A DNA stretch of 64,000 bases from a bacterium (GTDB taxonomy: Bacteria > CLD3 > SB21). Of the stretch, positions 24,997-33,175 are shown in pieces. Numbering within the stretch: position 1 is the first letter of the stretch; every line of letters begins with the position of its first letter. The notes beneath the pieces are model-generated. The model was not told the origin of the DNA. It saw nothing but the letters and a program-made list of their open reading frames with translations, and searched no databases. The stretch is from assembly GCA_008933615.1 (NCBI GenBank), contig WBUR01000010.1, positions 31,793-95,792 of the forward strand, in the 5' to 3' direction. Position numbers and translations under genes: made by a program.

Positions 24997-26346
24997 ATGG
25001 AAAACACAAAATTACTCGTTGTAGATGATGAAAAGATCGTGCGTGAGTCGCTTCATCATTGGTTCGAAGAAGAAGGTTATCTTGTTGATACGGCCGACAG
25101 GGCCGAAGATGCGCTTAACAAATTTGATAAAGGAAAATACGACCTGTGTTTATTGGATATGAAGATGCCGGGAATGAGCGGATTGGATTTACTAAAAAAA
25201 ATGAAGCAAATCGATCCTGATTCCATTGTCATTCTTATCACAGCGTATGCCTCCGTCTCGTCCGCGATCAAAGCGTTGAAAGACGGTGCCTATGACTATA
25301 TCACTAAACCGGTAGATCCGGAGGAACTTGAGCATCTCGTAAAAAAGGCTGTTGAACAAAAGAAATTGCGCAATGAGAATGACCAATTAAAGGAAAATAT
25401 CGAAGAGATCATCCGTCCTGATAATCTGATTGGCGAAAGCGCGCAAATGAAAAAAATATATGAGTTGATCAATACCGTTGCACAAACCGATACAACGGTT
25501 CTGATACGAGGCGAAAGCGGGACCGGTAAAGAGCTGGTGGCCAAGGCGATTCATATGAACAGCAAACGTAAATATTTTCCTATTGTCACGGTTACGTGTG
25601 GAACACTGGAGGAAACGATTTTAGGAAGTGAACTATTCGGCTATGAGAAGGGCGCTTTCGCCGGCGCGCATCACCGCCGCAAGGGAAAATTTGAAATGGC
25701 TGATGGAGGCACTATTTTTCTGGATGAGATCGGTTCAATATCCACTAAGTTGCAAATCGATTTATTGCGCGTTCTCGAGTCGAGGCAGTTTACGCGAGTC
25801 GGGGGATCGGAGACGCTCTCAAGTGATTTTCGAATCATTGCCGCGACTAATGAGTTACTGGATGAAAAGGTAAAGGCAGGTAAATTTCGGGAAGATCTCT
25901 ACTACCGTCTGAATATATTTACAATCGTTATTCCGCCGCTGCGCGAACGTAAAGAGGATATTGCCGTGCTGTCTGAATATTTTGTTTCTAAATTTGCTGT
26001 GGCTATGAACAAAAACAACAAAAAATTCTGCCCTGATGCTATGGACTTTATGATAAAGTACGATTGGCCGGGGAATGTTCGCGAACTGGAAAATGCAGTT
26101 GAACGCGCAATGGTCGTAGGCAAGTCTGAAACCATACAAGTCGACGACCTCCCGTTCCACGTTTCTCAAAACGTTCAATACGATGACACGAACCTGAGTT
26201 TGTCTGCCATGGAGCGAAAACATATAAAAAATATCCTTGATAAGAACCATTGGAATATTTCGCGCAGCGCAGAGGTGCTGCAAATTGACAGGGTCACGTT
26301 ATACCACAAAATTGAAAAATATGGATTTCGAAGAAATAAACGATAA
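24997..26346 (+). CDS. NtrC-type response regulator with variant GAFAGA motif
   Basis: A 449-residue regulator: receiver (1-120; D54, T82, K104), sigma-54 interaction AAA+ domain (about 144-370; Walker A GESGTGKE 172-179, Walker B GGTIFLDEIGS, arginine region PPLRERKED) and a C-terminal Fis-type helix-turn-helix (about 405-449; NHWNISRSAEVLQIDRVTLY). The L1 loop that contacts sigma-54 reads GAFAGA (219-224) instead of GAFTGA. The Thr is important for sigma-54 contact in studied members, so activation through sigma-54 is uncertain. No convincing -24/-12 promoter is seen in the cluster. It probably pairs with the kinase at 23401. Confidence 0.92.
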   Translation: MENTKLLVVDDEKIVRESLHHWFEEEGYLVDTADRAEDALNKFDKGKYDLCLLDMKMPGMSGLDLLKKMKQIDPDSIVILITAYASVSSAIKALKDGAYDYITKPVDPEELEHLVKKAVEQKKLRNENDQLKENIEEIIRPDNLIGESAQMKKIYELINTVAQTDTTVLIRGESGTGKELVAKAIHMNSKRKYFPIVTVTCGTLEETILGSELFGYEKGAFAGAHHRRKGKFEMADGGTIFLDEIGSISTKLQIDLLRVLESRQFTRVGGSETLSSDFRIIAATNELLDEKVKAGKFREDLYYRLNIFTIVIPPLRERKEDIAVLSEYFVSKFAVAMNKNNKKFCPDAMDFMIKYDWPGNVRELENAVERAMVVGKSETIQVDDLPFHVSQNVQYDDTNLSLSAMERKHIKNILDKNHWNISRSAEVLQIDRVTLYHKIEKYGFRRNKR

Positions 26347-26442
26347 ACATCCATATCAAAATAGGCTCGCATCATTTCGGCGTAGTAGGCAATAATTTGG
26401 AACTTTCTCGATTTTCAATCCTAAACAATGGAGGACACGGCT

Positions 26443-27246
26443 ATGATGAAAAAATATAGGGTACCCTTTGATCAAAAAATAAAACTGAAAGATTACGATC
26501 CGGATGATACGGACGAATACAAAGAGTCCAGTGATGTGCGCGAACAGTTTAAGGAATTTAATATGCGTATGATCGATCTGCAGGAAGTGATGTACGCTGA
26601 GAAAAAACATGGCCTGCTCATCATATTGCAGGCGATGGATGCCGGAGGCAAAGATGGAACAATCAAACACGTGATGCGCGGAATTAATCCTCAGAGCTGC
26701 CGTGTGACCAGTTTCAAAATTCCATCGGATGAAGAAAGTTCGCATGATTTTTTGTGGCGTTACCATAAGGCGGTTCCGCCCCGAGGCTACGTCGGCATCT
26801 TCAACCGTTCACATTATGAAGATGTGTTAGTTACGCGCGTGCATAAATTGATCTCGGACAAAGTAGCCAAGGAACGATTCAATCAGATAAATGAATTTGA
26901 GGAATTGATGACGGAAAACGGTATCACGATCCTGAAATTCTATTTGCATATATCCAAGAGTGAGCAGAAGGCCAGACTGCAGGAACGATTGGATAACAAA
27001 GATAAACACTGGAAATTTTCAAAGAACGATCTCAGAGAACGCAGTCAGTGGAATGAATATATGGATGCGTTTGAAGATGTGTTTAACAATTGCAGTACCA
27101 AACATGCGCCGTGGTACATTATTCCTTCAAACCACAAGTGGTTCAGAAATCTGGCCGTTGCAAAAATTCTGGTTCAGGCAATGGAAGATATGAAAATGAG
27201 TACGCCTAAACCGGAGGAAGGTTTGGAGAAACTCGTAATTGAATAA
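26443..27246 (+). CDS. ppk2: Polyphosphate kinase 2 family protein
   Basis: A 267-residue PPK2. The ATG at 26443 is preferred over 26428, because the upstream ATG overlaps the GGAGG that serves the second. Walker A is QAMDAGGKDGTIK and the lid region includes HYEDVLVTRVHKL, WKFSKNDLRERSQW and APWYIIPSNHKWFRNL. Members transfer phosphate between polyphosphate and nucleoside mono- or diphosphates; the class cannot be decided here. Cytosolic. It stands alone after the regulator cluster; a weak hairpin with T-run follows at 27304. Confidence 0.93.
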   Translation: MMKKYRVPFDQKIKLKDYDPDDTDEYKESSDVREQFKEFNMRMIDLQEVMYAEKKHGLLIILQAMDAGGKDGTIKHVMRGINPQSCRVTSFKIPSDEESSHDFLWRYHKAVPPRGYVGIFNRSHYEDVLVTRVHKLISDKVAKERFNQINEFEELMTENGITILKFYLHISKSEQKARLQERLDNKDKHWKFSKNDLRERSQWNEYMDAFEDVFNNCSTKHAPWYIIPSNHKWFRNLAVAKILVQAMEDMKMSTPKPEEGLEKLVIE

Positions 27247-27303
27247 GTCCATTCTTTAAATCGCGATCAGAATTTGTTTATAATACGGTTGTGAAAAGAT
27301 TCT

Positions 27304-27330
27304 AAAAAGGAAGAAGTGCGCCTTTTTTTT
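27304..27330 (+). terminator. Weak candidate terminator of ppk2
   Basis: AAAAAGG and CCTTTTT flank a 10-base loop (AAGAAGTGCG) and run on into T residues. The stem is mostly A-T pairs, so the call is weak. Confidence 0.4.
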
Positions 27331-27450
27331 CGTTGCAGTTCTATTATATTCAGCATACCTTTGCGCGTTACCATTTCCAACCATCACGGGTTTCATTCTC
27401 TTTGTAAAACCTATTTTCATTTGAATATATAATTCAATTCGGAGGATTTT

Positions 27451-29592
27451 ATGGATTCCAATAATTCTGTTGAAATGTTATGCATCAATACGATCCGTAC
27501 GTTGTCCATGGACGCCGTTCAACAGGCTAATTCCGGTCATCCGGGGACGCCAATGGGTATGGCGCCGGTGACGTTTACGTTGTATGATAAATTTATGAGA
27601 CATAACCCGGCTAATCCGAACTGGCCGAATCGCGACCGTTTTATACTCTCAGCGGGACACGCCTCCATGTTGCTCTACAGTTCGCTCCATATTAACGGAT
27701 ACGACATCGGTTTGGAGGACATGAAGAATTTCCGTCAGTTGCACAGCAAGTGCGCCGGCCATCCGGAGTACGGGCTTGCCCCGGGAATTGAAACCACAAC
27801 CGGGCCGTTGGGACAGGGCGTTGCCAATAGTGTTGGATTCGCCATTGCGCAGAAATGGCTGGCTAAATATTTCAATCGCCCGAATTTTGATCTCATCAAT
27901 TACAAAATATTTTCGCTGGCCGGCGACGGATGTATGATGGAAGGCGTTTCCGGAGAAGCCGCATCGCTTGCAGGACACCTCGGATTGAACAATCTGATCT
28001 GGATCTATGATAATAATCGTATTACCATTGAAGGTGCTACCTCATTAGCGTTTACTGAAGACGTGGGCGCACGTTTTGCCGCCTATCACTGGAACGTGCT
28101 TCGCGTCAGCGATGCAAATGATCTCAACGCGTTGTCCAATGCACTGCAGAGCGCAGTGAACGAGCCTTCTCGGCCAACAATGATCATTGTTGACAGTCAT
28201 ATCGCATATGGCGCTCCGAAAAAACAAGATACACACAGTGCCCATGGTGAACCCTTAGGTGAAGAGGAAATCAAAGCAACTAAGAAAAATTACGGGTGGG
28301 ATCCTGAAAAGAAATTTTTTGTTCCGGACGAAGTAATAAAATATGCGCAAGATGCTGTTTCAAAAGGGAAGCAAGTTGAAGAGGAATGGAATCAGAAGTT
28401 CACTGAATATTCAAGAACGTTTCCTCAATTGGCTAAAGAATTTCAATTAATACAAAGTCGCGGCTTGCCTGAAGGTTGGGATTCTGATTTGCCGGAATTT
28501 CCAGCCGATTCAAAGGGTTTGGCTGGAAGAGATGCCAGTGGAAAAGTTCTGAATGCGATCGCTGCCAAGGTCCCGTGGTTGTTGGGCGGAGCTGCAGACT
28601 TAGCGCCGTCAACCAAGACCCTGATCACCGACGGCGGACATTTCCAAAAAGATAATTACGGCGGACGGAATTTCCATTTCGGTGTTCGTGAACATGCGAT
28701 GGGTTCCATTGTCAACGGAATGACCTTAAGTAAATTAAGGCCTTACGGGGCGGGGTTCTTGATCTTCTCGGATTATATGCGCGCAACGTTTCGGTTAGGA
28801 GCGCTGATGGAGCAAAACCCGATTTTTATCTTTACGCATGACAGCATTGGTGTTGGCGAGGACGGCCCGACACATCAGCCTATCGAACAAATTCCGTCTC
28901 TGCGCGCAATTCCGAATCTTGAGGTGATCCGTCCTGCCGACGCCAATGAGGTAACCCATGCATGGAAATATGTTATGGGCGTGAAAAATCGCCCGTCCGC
29001 GCTGATTCTTACTCGGCAAGCTCTGCCGACGTATGACCGAAAAGTGTTTGGCTCGGCGGCAGGTTTGCAGCGCGGCGGATATATTTTACTGGACTGCCAA
29101 GGCATGCCAGACGTGATTCTCATAGGAACGGGTTCTGAAGTTCAACTCTGTGTCGGCGCATATGAGAAACTGACCAAAGAGGGCATCAACTGCCGTGTGG
29201 TCAGCTTACCCTGCTGGAGTTTATTTGAGCGTCAGGGCAAAGCGTACTGGGAAAAGGTTTTGCCGAGCAGCGTGCGATGCCGTATTGCGGTGGAAGCCGC
29301 ATCGAGTTTTGGATGGAGACGCTACACTGGAATTGATGCCGATGGCGGTATCGTAGCCATGAGGGACTTTGGTGAATCGGCCCCGTTAAAAGCATTATTG
29401 CAGGAATTCGGATTTACAGTTGAAGCGGTGGTTAAATTAGCCAAAGCGCGGCTGAAACATTTCCAAAAAGGAAAACCAAAGGCGAAGAAAACGATAACTA
29501 CGAAGAGCGCAAAGAAAAAAACGAAAAAAGCGATAAAGAAAAGTAAAAAGGTTGTGGCGAAGCCGAAGAAGAGGGTTTCTAAGAAAAGGTGA
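27451..29592 (+). CDS. tkt: Transketolase with a lysine-rich C-terminal tail
   Basis: A 713-residue transketolase; typical bacterial enzymes have about 660-670. TPP-binding signatures are seen (SAGHASMLLYSSLHINGY, GPLGQGVANSVGFA, LAGDGCMMEGVSGEAA, GVGEDGPTHQPIEQ, FGVREHAMGSI). It moves two-carbon ketol units in the non-oxidative pentose phosphate pathway. The C-terminal ~40 residues (from about 672) are an Ala/Lys repeat (KKTKKAIKKSKKVVAKPKKR) like a histone H1 tail, unusual for this enzyme. RBS CGGAGG. A tail like this could bind nucleic acid or polyphosphate; PPK2 is encoded next door, but no link is shown. Confidence 0.95.
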   Translation: MDSNNSVEMLCINTIRTLSMDAVQQANSGHPGTPMGMAPVTFTLYDKFMRHNPANPNWPNRDRFILSAGHASMLLYSSLHINGYDIGLEDMKNFRQLHSKCAGHPEYGLAPGIETTTGPLGQGVANSVGFAIAQKWLAKYFNRPNFDLINYKIFSLAGDGCMMEGVSGEAASLAGHLGLNNLIWIYDNNRITIEGATSLAFTEDVGARFAAYHWNVLRVSDANDLNALSNALQSAVNEPSRPTMIIVDSHIAYGAPKKQDTHSAHGEPLGEEEIKATKKNYGWDPEKKFFVPDEVIKYAQDAVSKGKQVEEEWNQKFTEYSRTFPQLAKEFQLIQSRGLPEGWDSDLPEFPADSKGLAGRDASGKVLNAIAAKVPWLLGGAADLAPSTKTLITDGGHFQKDNYGGRNFHFGVREHAMGSIVNGMTLSKLRPYGAGFLIFSDYMRATFRLGALMEQNPIFIFTHDSIGVGEDGPTHQPIEQIPSLRAIPNLEVIRPADANEVTHAWKYVMGVKNRPSALILTRQALPTYDRKVFGSAAGLQRGGYILLDCQGMPDVILIGTGSEVQLCVGAYEKLTKEGINCRVVSLPCWSLFERQGKAYWEKVLPSSVRCRIAVEAASSFGWRRYTGIDADGGIVAMRDFGESAPLKALLQEFGFTVEAVVKLAKARLKHFQKGKPKAKKTITTKSAKKKTKKAIKKSKKVVAKPKKRVSKKR

Positions 29593-29636
29593 GGAGCGGG
29601 AGACGTTAATAGTAATTTGACGTTATTTTGAAGAAC

Positions 29637-29669
29637 AAAAAAGGCTACGAAATGATTGTAGTTTTTTTT
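29637..29669 (+). terminator. Candidate terminator of the transketolase gene
   Basis: AAAAAAGGCTAC pairs with GTAGTTTTTTTT around a 9-base loop (4 G-C-containing pairs plus A-T pairs), ending in a T-run. The toxin gene ends about 40 bp further on the opposite strand. Confidence 0.5.
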
Positions 29670-29707
29670 GTGGTAATTTACAAAAAATTTTCAGGTTTTC
29701 AGAAGCA

Positions 29708-30049
29708 TCATTCCAACACCAGAATTTTAAGATTGTCCAACAGTTTTAGCTTACTCCGATCAGTTATAATTCCAAGGTGTTTTACAAATCGTTTGTTGTC
29801 AATGGCCCGCACCTGATCCACTAAAATATCCGACGGTTTTTCAAGACCGGCTTCGCCTTTACGCAGGTGAACACGTAATAAATCAGATTCCGGATGGATC
29901 TTGGTGCTGATGAGACATACGATCGTGCTGGCATGAATTTGATTGAGCATGTCGGTCTGGATCACGACAACAGGCCGCTGTTTACCGGGCTCGGTTCCAA
30001 ATCGGGGATTGAGGTCCGCCGTGTACACATGAAATTTCTTGATCGTCAT
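29708..30049 (-). CDS. MazF/PemK-type toxin
   Basis: A 113-residue protein of the MazF/PemK ribonuclease fold: GKQRPVVVIQTDMLNQ and STIVCLISTKI match the family, and the C-terminal part (LVDQVRAIDNKRFVKHLG) is conserved. MazF enzymes cut mRNA at short sequences when freed from antitoxin. Its start overlaps the antitoxin stop (ATGA at 30046-30049), the usual order. It sits between transketolase and a decayed nucleotidyltransferase. The sequence is complete and presumably functional. Confidence 0.85.
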   Translation of the reverse strand: MTIKKFHVYTADLNPRFGTEPGKQRPVVVIQTDMLNQIHASTIVCLISTKIHPESDLLRVHLRKGEAGLEKPSDILVDQVRAIDNKRFVKHLGIITDRSKLKLLDNLKILVLE

Positions 30050-30282
30050 TCGCGAATATCGTCCTCAAGCTTCTCGAATTCTTTGAGGACTTCAAGCGAC
30101 GTGTTGTAAACCGCCGCCGACTCACGAATCATCTGTTCTTTCAGCAGCTTACGGCGCATCAGGTGATTGTAAAAATCAACGGCGTCGTTGATGTAGGCGT
30201 TGCGGGATGTATCGAGCTTTTCGACGGTCTTTTCGGCCTCCTTAAAAACCTCATCCTTTAATTTGAGCGATAGATTTACCAT
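30046..30282 (-). CDS. Antitoxin partner of the MazF-type toxin
   Basis: A 78-residue protein beginning MVNLSLKLKDEVFKEAEKTV with an N-terminal ribbon-helix-helix-like segment (residues 1-40; SRNAYINDAVDFYNHLMR) and a helical acidic tail (LKEFEKLEDDIRE) that would wrap the toxin. RBS AGAGGAATT. Its reading frame overlaps the toxin by four bases. The assignment follows from size, fold and gene order. Confidence 0.8.
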   Translation of the reverse strand: MVNLSLKLKDEVFKEAEKTVEKLDTSRNAYINDAVDFYNHLMRRKLLKEQMIRESAAVYNTSLEVLKEFEKLEDDIRE

Positions 30283-30342
30283 ATAATTCCTCTTTTAATG
30301 GGTATCACTAAAAGTATATCATATTGGTCAGAAAAAGTCAAT

Positions 30343-30374
30343 AAAAAAGGCTGCGGGATGTTCGCAGCCTTTAT
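30343..30374 (-). terminator. Terminator of the nucleotidyltransferase locus
   Basis: On the minus strand AAAGGCTGCG pairs with CGCAGCCTTT over a 7-base loop, followed by TTTTTTATT. It lies between the decayed nucleotidyltransferase and the antitoxin start, isolating the two loci. Confidence 0.75.
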
Positions 30375-30380
30375 AATTAA

Positions 30381-30830
30381 TTAAAAAAGGTTTTCAAGAT
30401 CATTGAGATCAATATGCCGGCCGCTTGCTCTTTTATTGTCTTTAAGATCTTCAAGAGCAATAATAGGAATTGAAATATCCCCGATCAAAATTTCTTTTCT
30501 TCGTTTATAACAAGCATCAAATTGAACGCCTGAAATAGTTGTGAGGATCTTAATTCTGAGCGGCGGAACTCCCATACGAATAACCTGGTGGGGCTACCGG
30601 AAGATGTTGTCCGTAAGTGAAGAGGAATCAAAACCGAATTCGATGAGGGCTTGAACGGTCTTGGCCGCATTCGAAGAAACTATGGATATCCACAGATCCA
30701 TATCCTGCGTTGCCCGCACATATCCGTAATGCGCAACCGCGTATCCGCCAATCAGCAAATATTCAACGCGGTGTTTATTGAATAACCTCAATAGTTCTTT
30801 GAAGTCGTCCGGTAAGATATGAATCGCCAT
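30381..30830 (-). pseudogene. Nucleotidyltransferase interrupted by an in-frame TAG stop
   Basis: The N-terminal 78 residues (MAIHILPDDFKELLRLF; GGYAVAHYGYVRATQDMDLW with the GG and D-x-D metal-binding pattern of minimal nucleotidyltransferases) end at TAG 30594-30596. In the same frame, directly after it, comes PHQVIRMGVPPLRIKILTTI and a coherent C-terminus (ISIPIIALEDLKDNKRASGR) to 30381. The two parts together form a complete ~149-residue protein. The stop replaces what is probably a Lys, Gln or Glu codon. This is a point-mutation pseudogene unless the stop is suppressed. Confidence 0.8.
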
Positions 30831-30964
30831 AAAATCGTTGACTCAACAATTCGAGTGCCGCCCAACGCTCTTCAGGTGTTTTTGTCAGCCAAAAAGCCGT
30901 TTCTTCTCTGTTGTTGTTTTTCAAGCTTGGTTTTATCCATTTTTACTAAAGATTGTGTATTCAT
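30775..30964 (-). pseudogene. Frameshifted small protein upstream of the nucleotidyltransferase
   Basis: From ATG 30964 the frame reads MNTQSLVKMDKTKLEK and soon ends. From about 30915 another frame reads REETAFWLTKTPEERWAALE and LLSQRFYG before stopping at 30775. That second piece looks like the small partner protein often found before this type of nucleotidyltransferase. No ATG or GTG starts the second frame. A single-base indel near the A-rich GAAAAACAACAAC joins the pieces. It overlaps the start of the nucleotidyltransferase gene. Confidence 0.55.
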
Positions 30965-31022
30965 AACGGATTAATGTAAGGATAACAACACTGGCGTTCA
31001 AGCCGGAAATTCATTCAATGTC

Positions 31023-33065
31023 TTAATATCCAACCAATTCCTCCAACGCGTGAAGGATCTTAGCCTCATCTACCAAAACGGCCGCTTCCAGAGCGCGTGA
31101 GAATGGAACAGGCGAATCTTCGCTACAAACGCGCTTAATAGGTGCATCGAGATACTCAAAGGCATCCTGTGCGATTCGCGCGGCGATCTCTCCGCCAAAT
31201 CCGCCCATCGTTTGGTTTTCATGAACAATCAAGACCCGGTTTGTTTTTTTGACAGATTGTATGATCGTTTCCATATCCAAAGGAACGATCGAGCGAATAT
31301 CAATGACTTCAATACTGACGTCTTTGTCGGCTAATTTGCTCGCAGCTCGTAATGCCATGTGTACCGTCGTTCCATAGGTCACGATGGTAGCGTGGGTGCC
31401 TTCTCTGCGGATTCGGGCTTTCCCGAATGGCACGAAATGCTCCGGCCCTGTCTTAGGGCTTTGCGCAAAAATCTGGTTGTATAAAAATTTGGGCTCTAAA
31501 AAAAATGTAATTCCTCTAGAACGAATCGCGGTTCGTAATAATCCGCACGCATCATCAGAAAATGACGGCATAACAACGCGTACCCCAGGCAAATTTGCTA
31601 TAATACCCTCAATGCTCTGCGAATGATATAAACCACCGCCGATGTATCCGCCATGCGAGAGACGGATCACAATGTTCGGGCAATTCTGTCCGTTAGAGCG
31701 GTAATATTCGTGACTTGTTTCGACGATCTGTTCCATCGCAGGCCACACATAGTCTGCGAATTGCGCCGCTTCGATAACAAGCCTGATATCGTCTTTAAAT
31801 CGTGACATCCCGTTGGCCGTACCCACGATAAAGTCTTCTGCGATAGGCGCGTTAAATACACGTTCTCGTCCGAATTCCTGCTGCATGTTTTTGGTAACAT
31901 TAAATACGCCGCCTTTATCTTTTGATGCGACGTCTTGTCCCCACAAAAACGTGTCAGTATTGTGACGAAATTCTTCATGCAGCGTACGATTAATAGCCTC
32001 CCGAATTTTTTCCGTAGGTTCGCCATCCGGTGTGGGAGTTTCATCTACAAAAATGGGTTCCGGAGTCACGTATAACAAGGCAGTTGTAGGGTCGGGCATT
32101 GGAGCGGCTTCCGCTCTGGCTGCGGCTTCATTCACTTCCTTCTGGCTCGCATTTTCTAAATCGCTAATTTCTTTTTCACTGAATATTTTCTCCTCAACGA
32201 GGAAGCTGCGAAACTTAATAATCGGATCGAGTTTATTCATCTCATCCAACTCTTCTTTCGAGCGGTATAATTCGTGCCGGTCGCTGTTGGAATGAGCCTG
32301 AATACGTACGCAGTCGGCATGAACTAACACCGGCCCATTGCCCGCCTTGACATACTGGATAGCTTCATCCATCGCCCGACGGCTGTCAAAAAAATCTTTG
32401 CCGTCACAATTGACGATGTGCAAAAATTTTATGCCCTTGTAGTTATCCGAAACGATCCTATTCGCGGTCTGTTCCTCGCTCGGAACGCTGATGCCGTAAT
32501 GATTATTCTGTACCACGAAAATAACCGGTAATTTTTCGCGGCTGGCGCCGTTGATGGCCTCGAAGACGTATCCTTCCGACGAAGAAGCGTCACCGTAACT
32601 GGCATACGCGATGCCGTCGGAATTGTAATATTTTATCGCGCGCGCTACACCAACAGCGTGCAAAGTATGATTGGAAACACAAGAGGACACGTTTTCAATA
32701 TTGATTTCCGGTTTTGCAAAATGATTGGACATATGCCGTCCGCCGCTGGCAACATCGTCTTTACGGCTGAGGCCATTGAGCATAATTTCATTTACAGTAA
32801 TACCGGCTGACAGGCACGTTAGCTGATCCCGGTAATAGGGGAACAAAAAATCTTTTTTTGGCCGAAAAGATAGCCCCAATGCAAGTTGAATTCCTTCATG
32901 GCCGCTGCACATCGCAAGATAGGACCAGCCTTTGGACTGACGAATAAACTTCGATGCCTGTTCGTCAATCAATCGGCTCATGTGCGCGAGTTTGTACCAT
33001 TTTTTCAAATCGTCACGATTGACTTTTTTGGGTACATTTGAAGGCGGCTTGGCCATGGTTTCCAT
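31023..33065 (-). CDS. Fused 2-oxoacid dehydrogenase E1 component (alpha + beta)
   Basis: A 680-residue protein that joins E1 alpha (about 15-330; GHEGIQLALGL, GDASSSEGYVFEAINGASRE for TPP binding) and E1 beta (about 345-680; GQDVASKDKGGVFNVTKNMQ, RIIxxx-like FNAPIAEDFIVGTANGMSRF, IVIRLSHGGYIGGGLYHSQS). Such fused E1 enzymes decarboxylate branched-chain 2-oxoacids or pyruvate and pass the acyl group to lipoyl E2. The E2 and E3 genes are not in the window, so the substrate cannot be decided. RBS AGGA six bases before ATG 33065. Single gene. Confidence 0.92.
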   Translation of the reverse strand: METMAKPPSNVPKKVNRDDLKKWYKLAHMSRLIDEQASKFIRQSKGWSYLAMCSGHEGIQLALGLSFRPKKDFLFPYYRDQLTCLSAGITVNEIMLNGLSRKDDVASGGRHMSNHFAKPEINIENVSSCVSNHTLHAVGVARAIKYYNSDGIAYASYGDASSSEGYVFEAINGASREKLPVIFVVQNNHYGISVPSEEQTANRIVSDNYKGIKFLHIVNCDGKDFFDSRRAMDEAIQYVKAGNGPVLVHADCVRIQAHSNSDRHELYRSKEELDEMNKLDPIIKFRSFLVEEKIFSEKEISDLENASQKEVNEAAARAEAAPMPDPTTALLYVTPEPIFVDETPTPDGEPTEKIREAINRTLHEEFRHNTDTFLWGQDVASKDKGGVFNVTKNMQQEFGRERVFNAPIAEDFIVGTANGMSRFKDDIRLVIEAAQFADYVWPAMEQIVETSHEYYRSNGQNCPNIVIRLSHGGYIGGGLYHSQSIEGIIANLPGVRVVMPSFSDDACGLLRTAIRSRGITFFLEPKFLYNQIFAQSPKTGPEHFVPFGKARIRREGTHATIVTYGTTVHMALRAASKLADKDVSIEVIDIRSIVPLDMETIIQSVKKTNRVLIVHENQTMGGFGGEIAARIAQDAFEYLDAPIKRVCSEDSPVPFSRALEAAVLVDEAKILHALEELVGY

Positions 33066-33175
33066 GCACTATCCTTTACTTAATTGAACGATGTAAGACA
33101 CTTTTTTAGGGACTGTATTTAACGAATTTTTGATTTTATTGCAAGTAATTTGTACGGGTTATTGAGAAGAATTTC

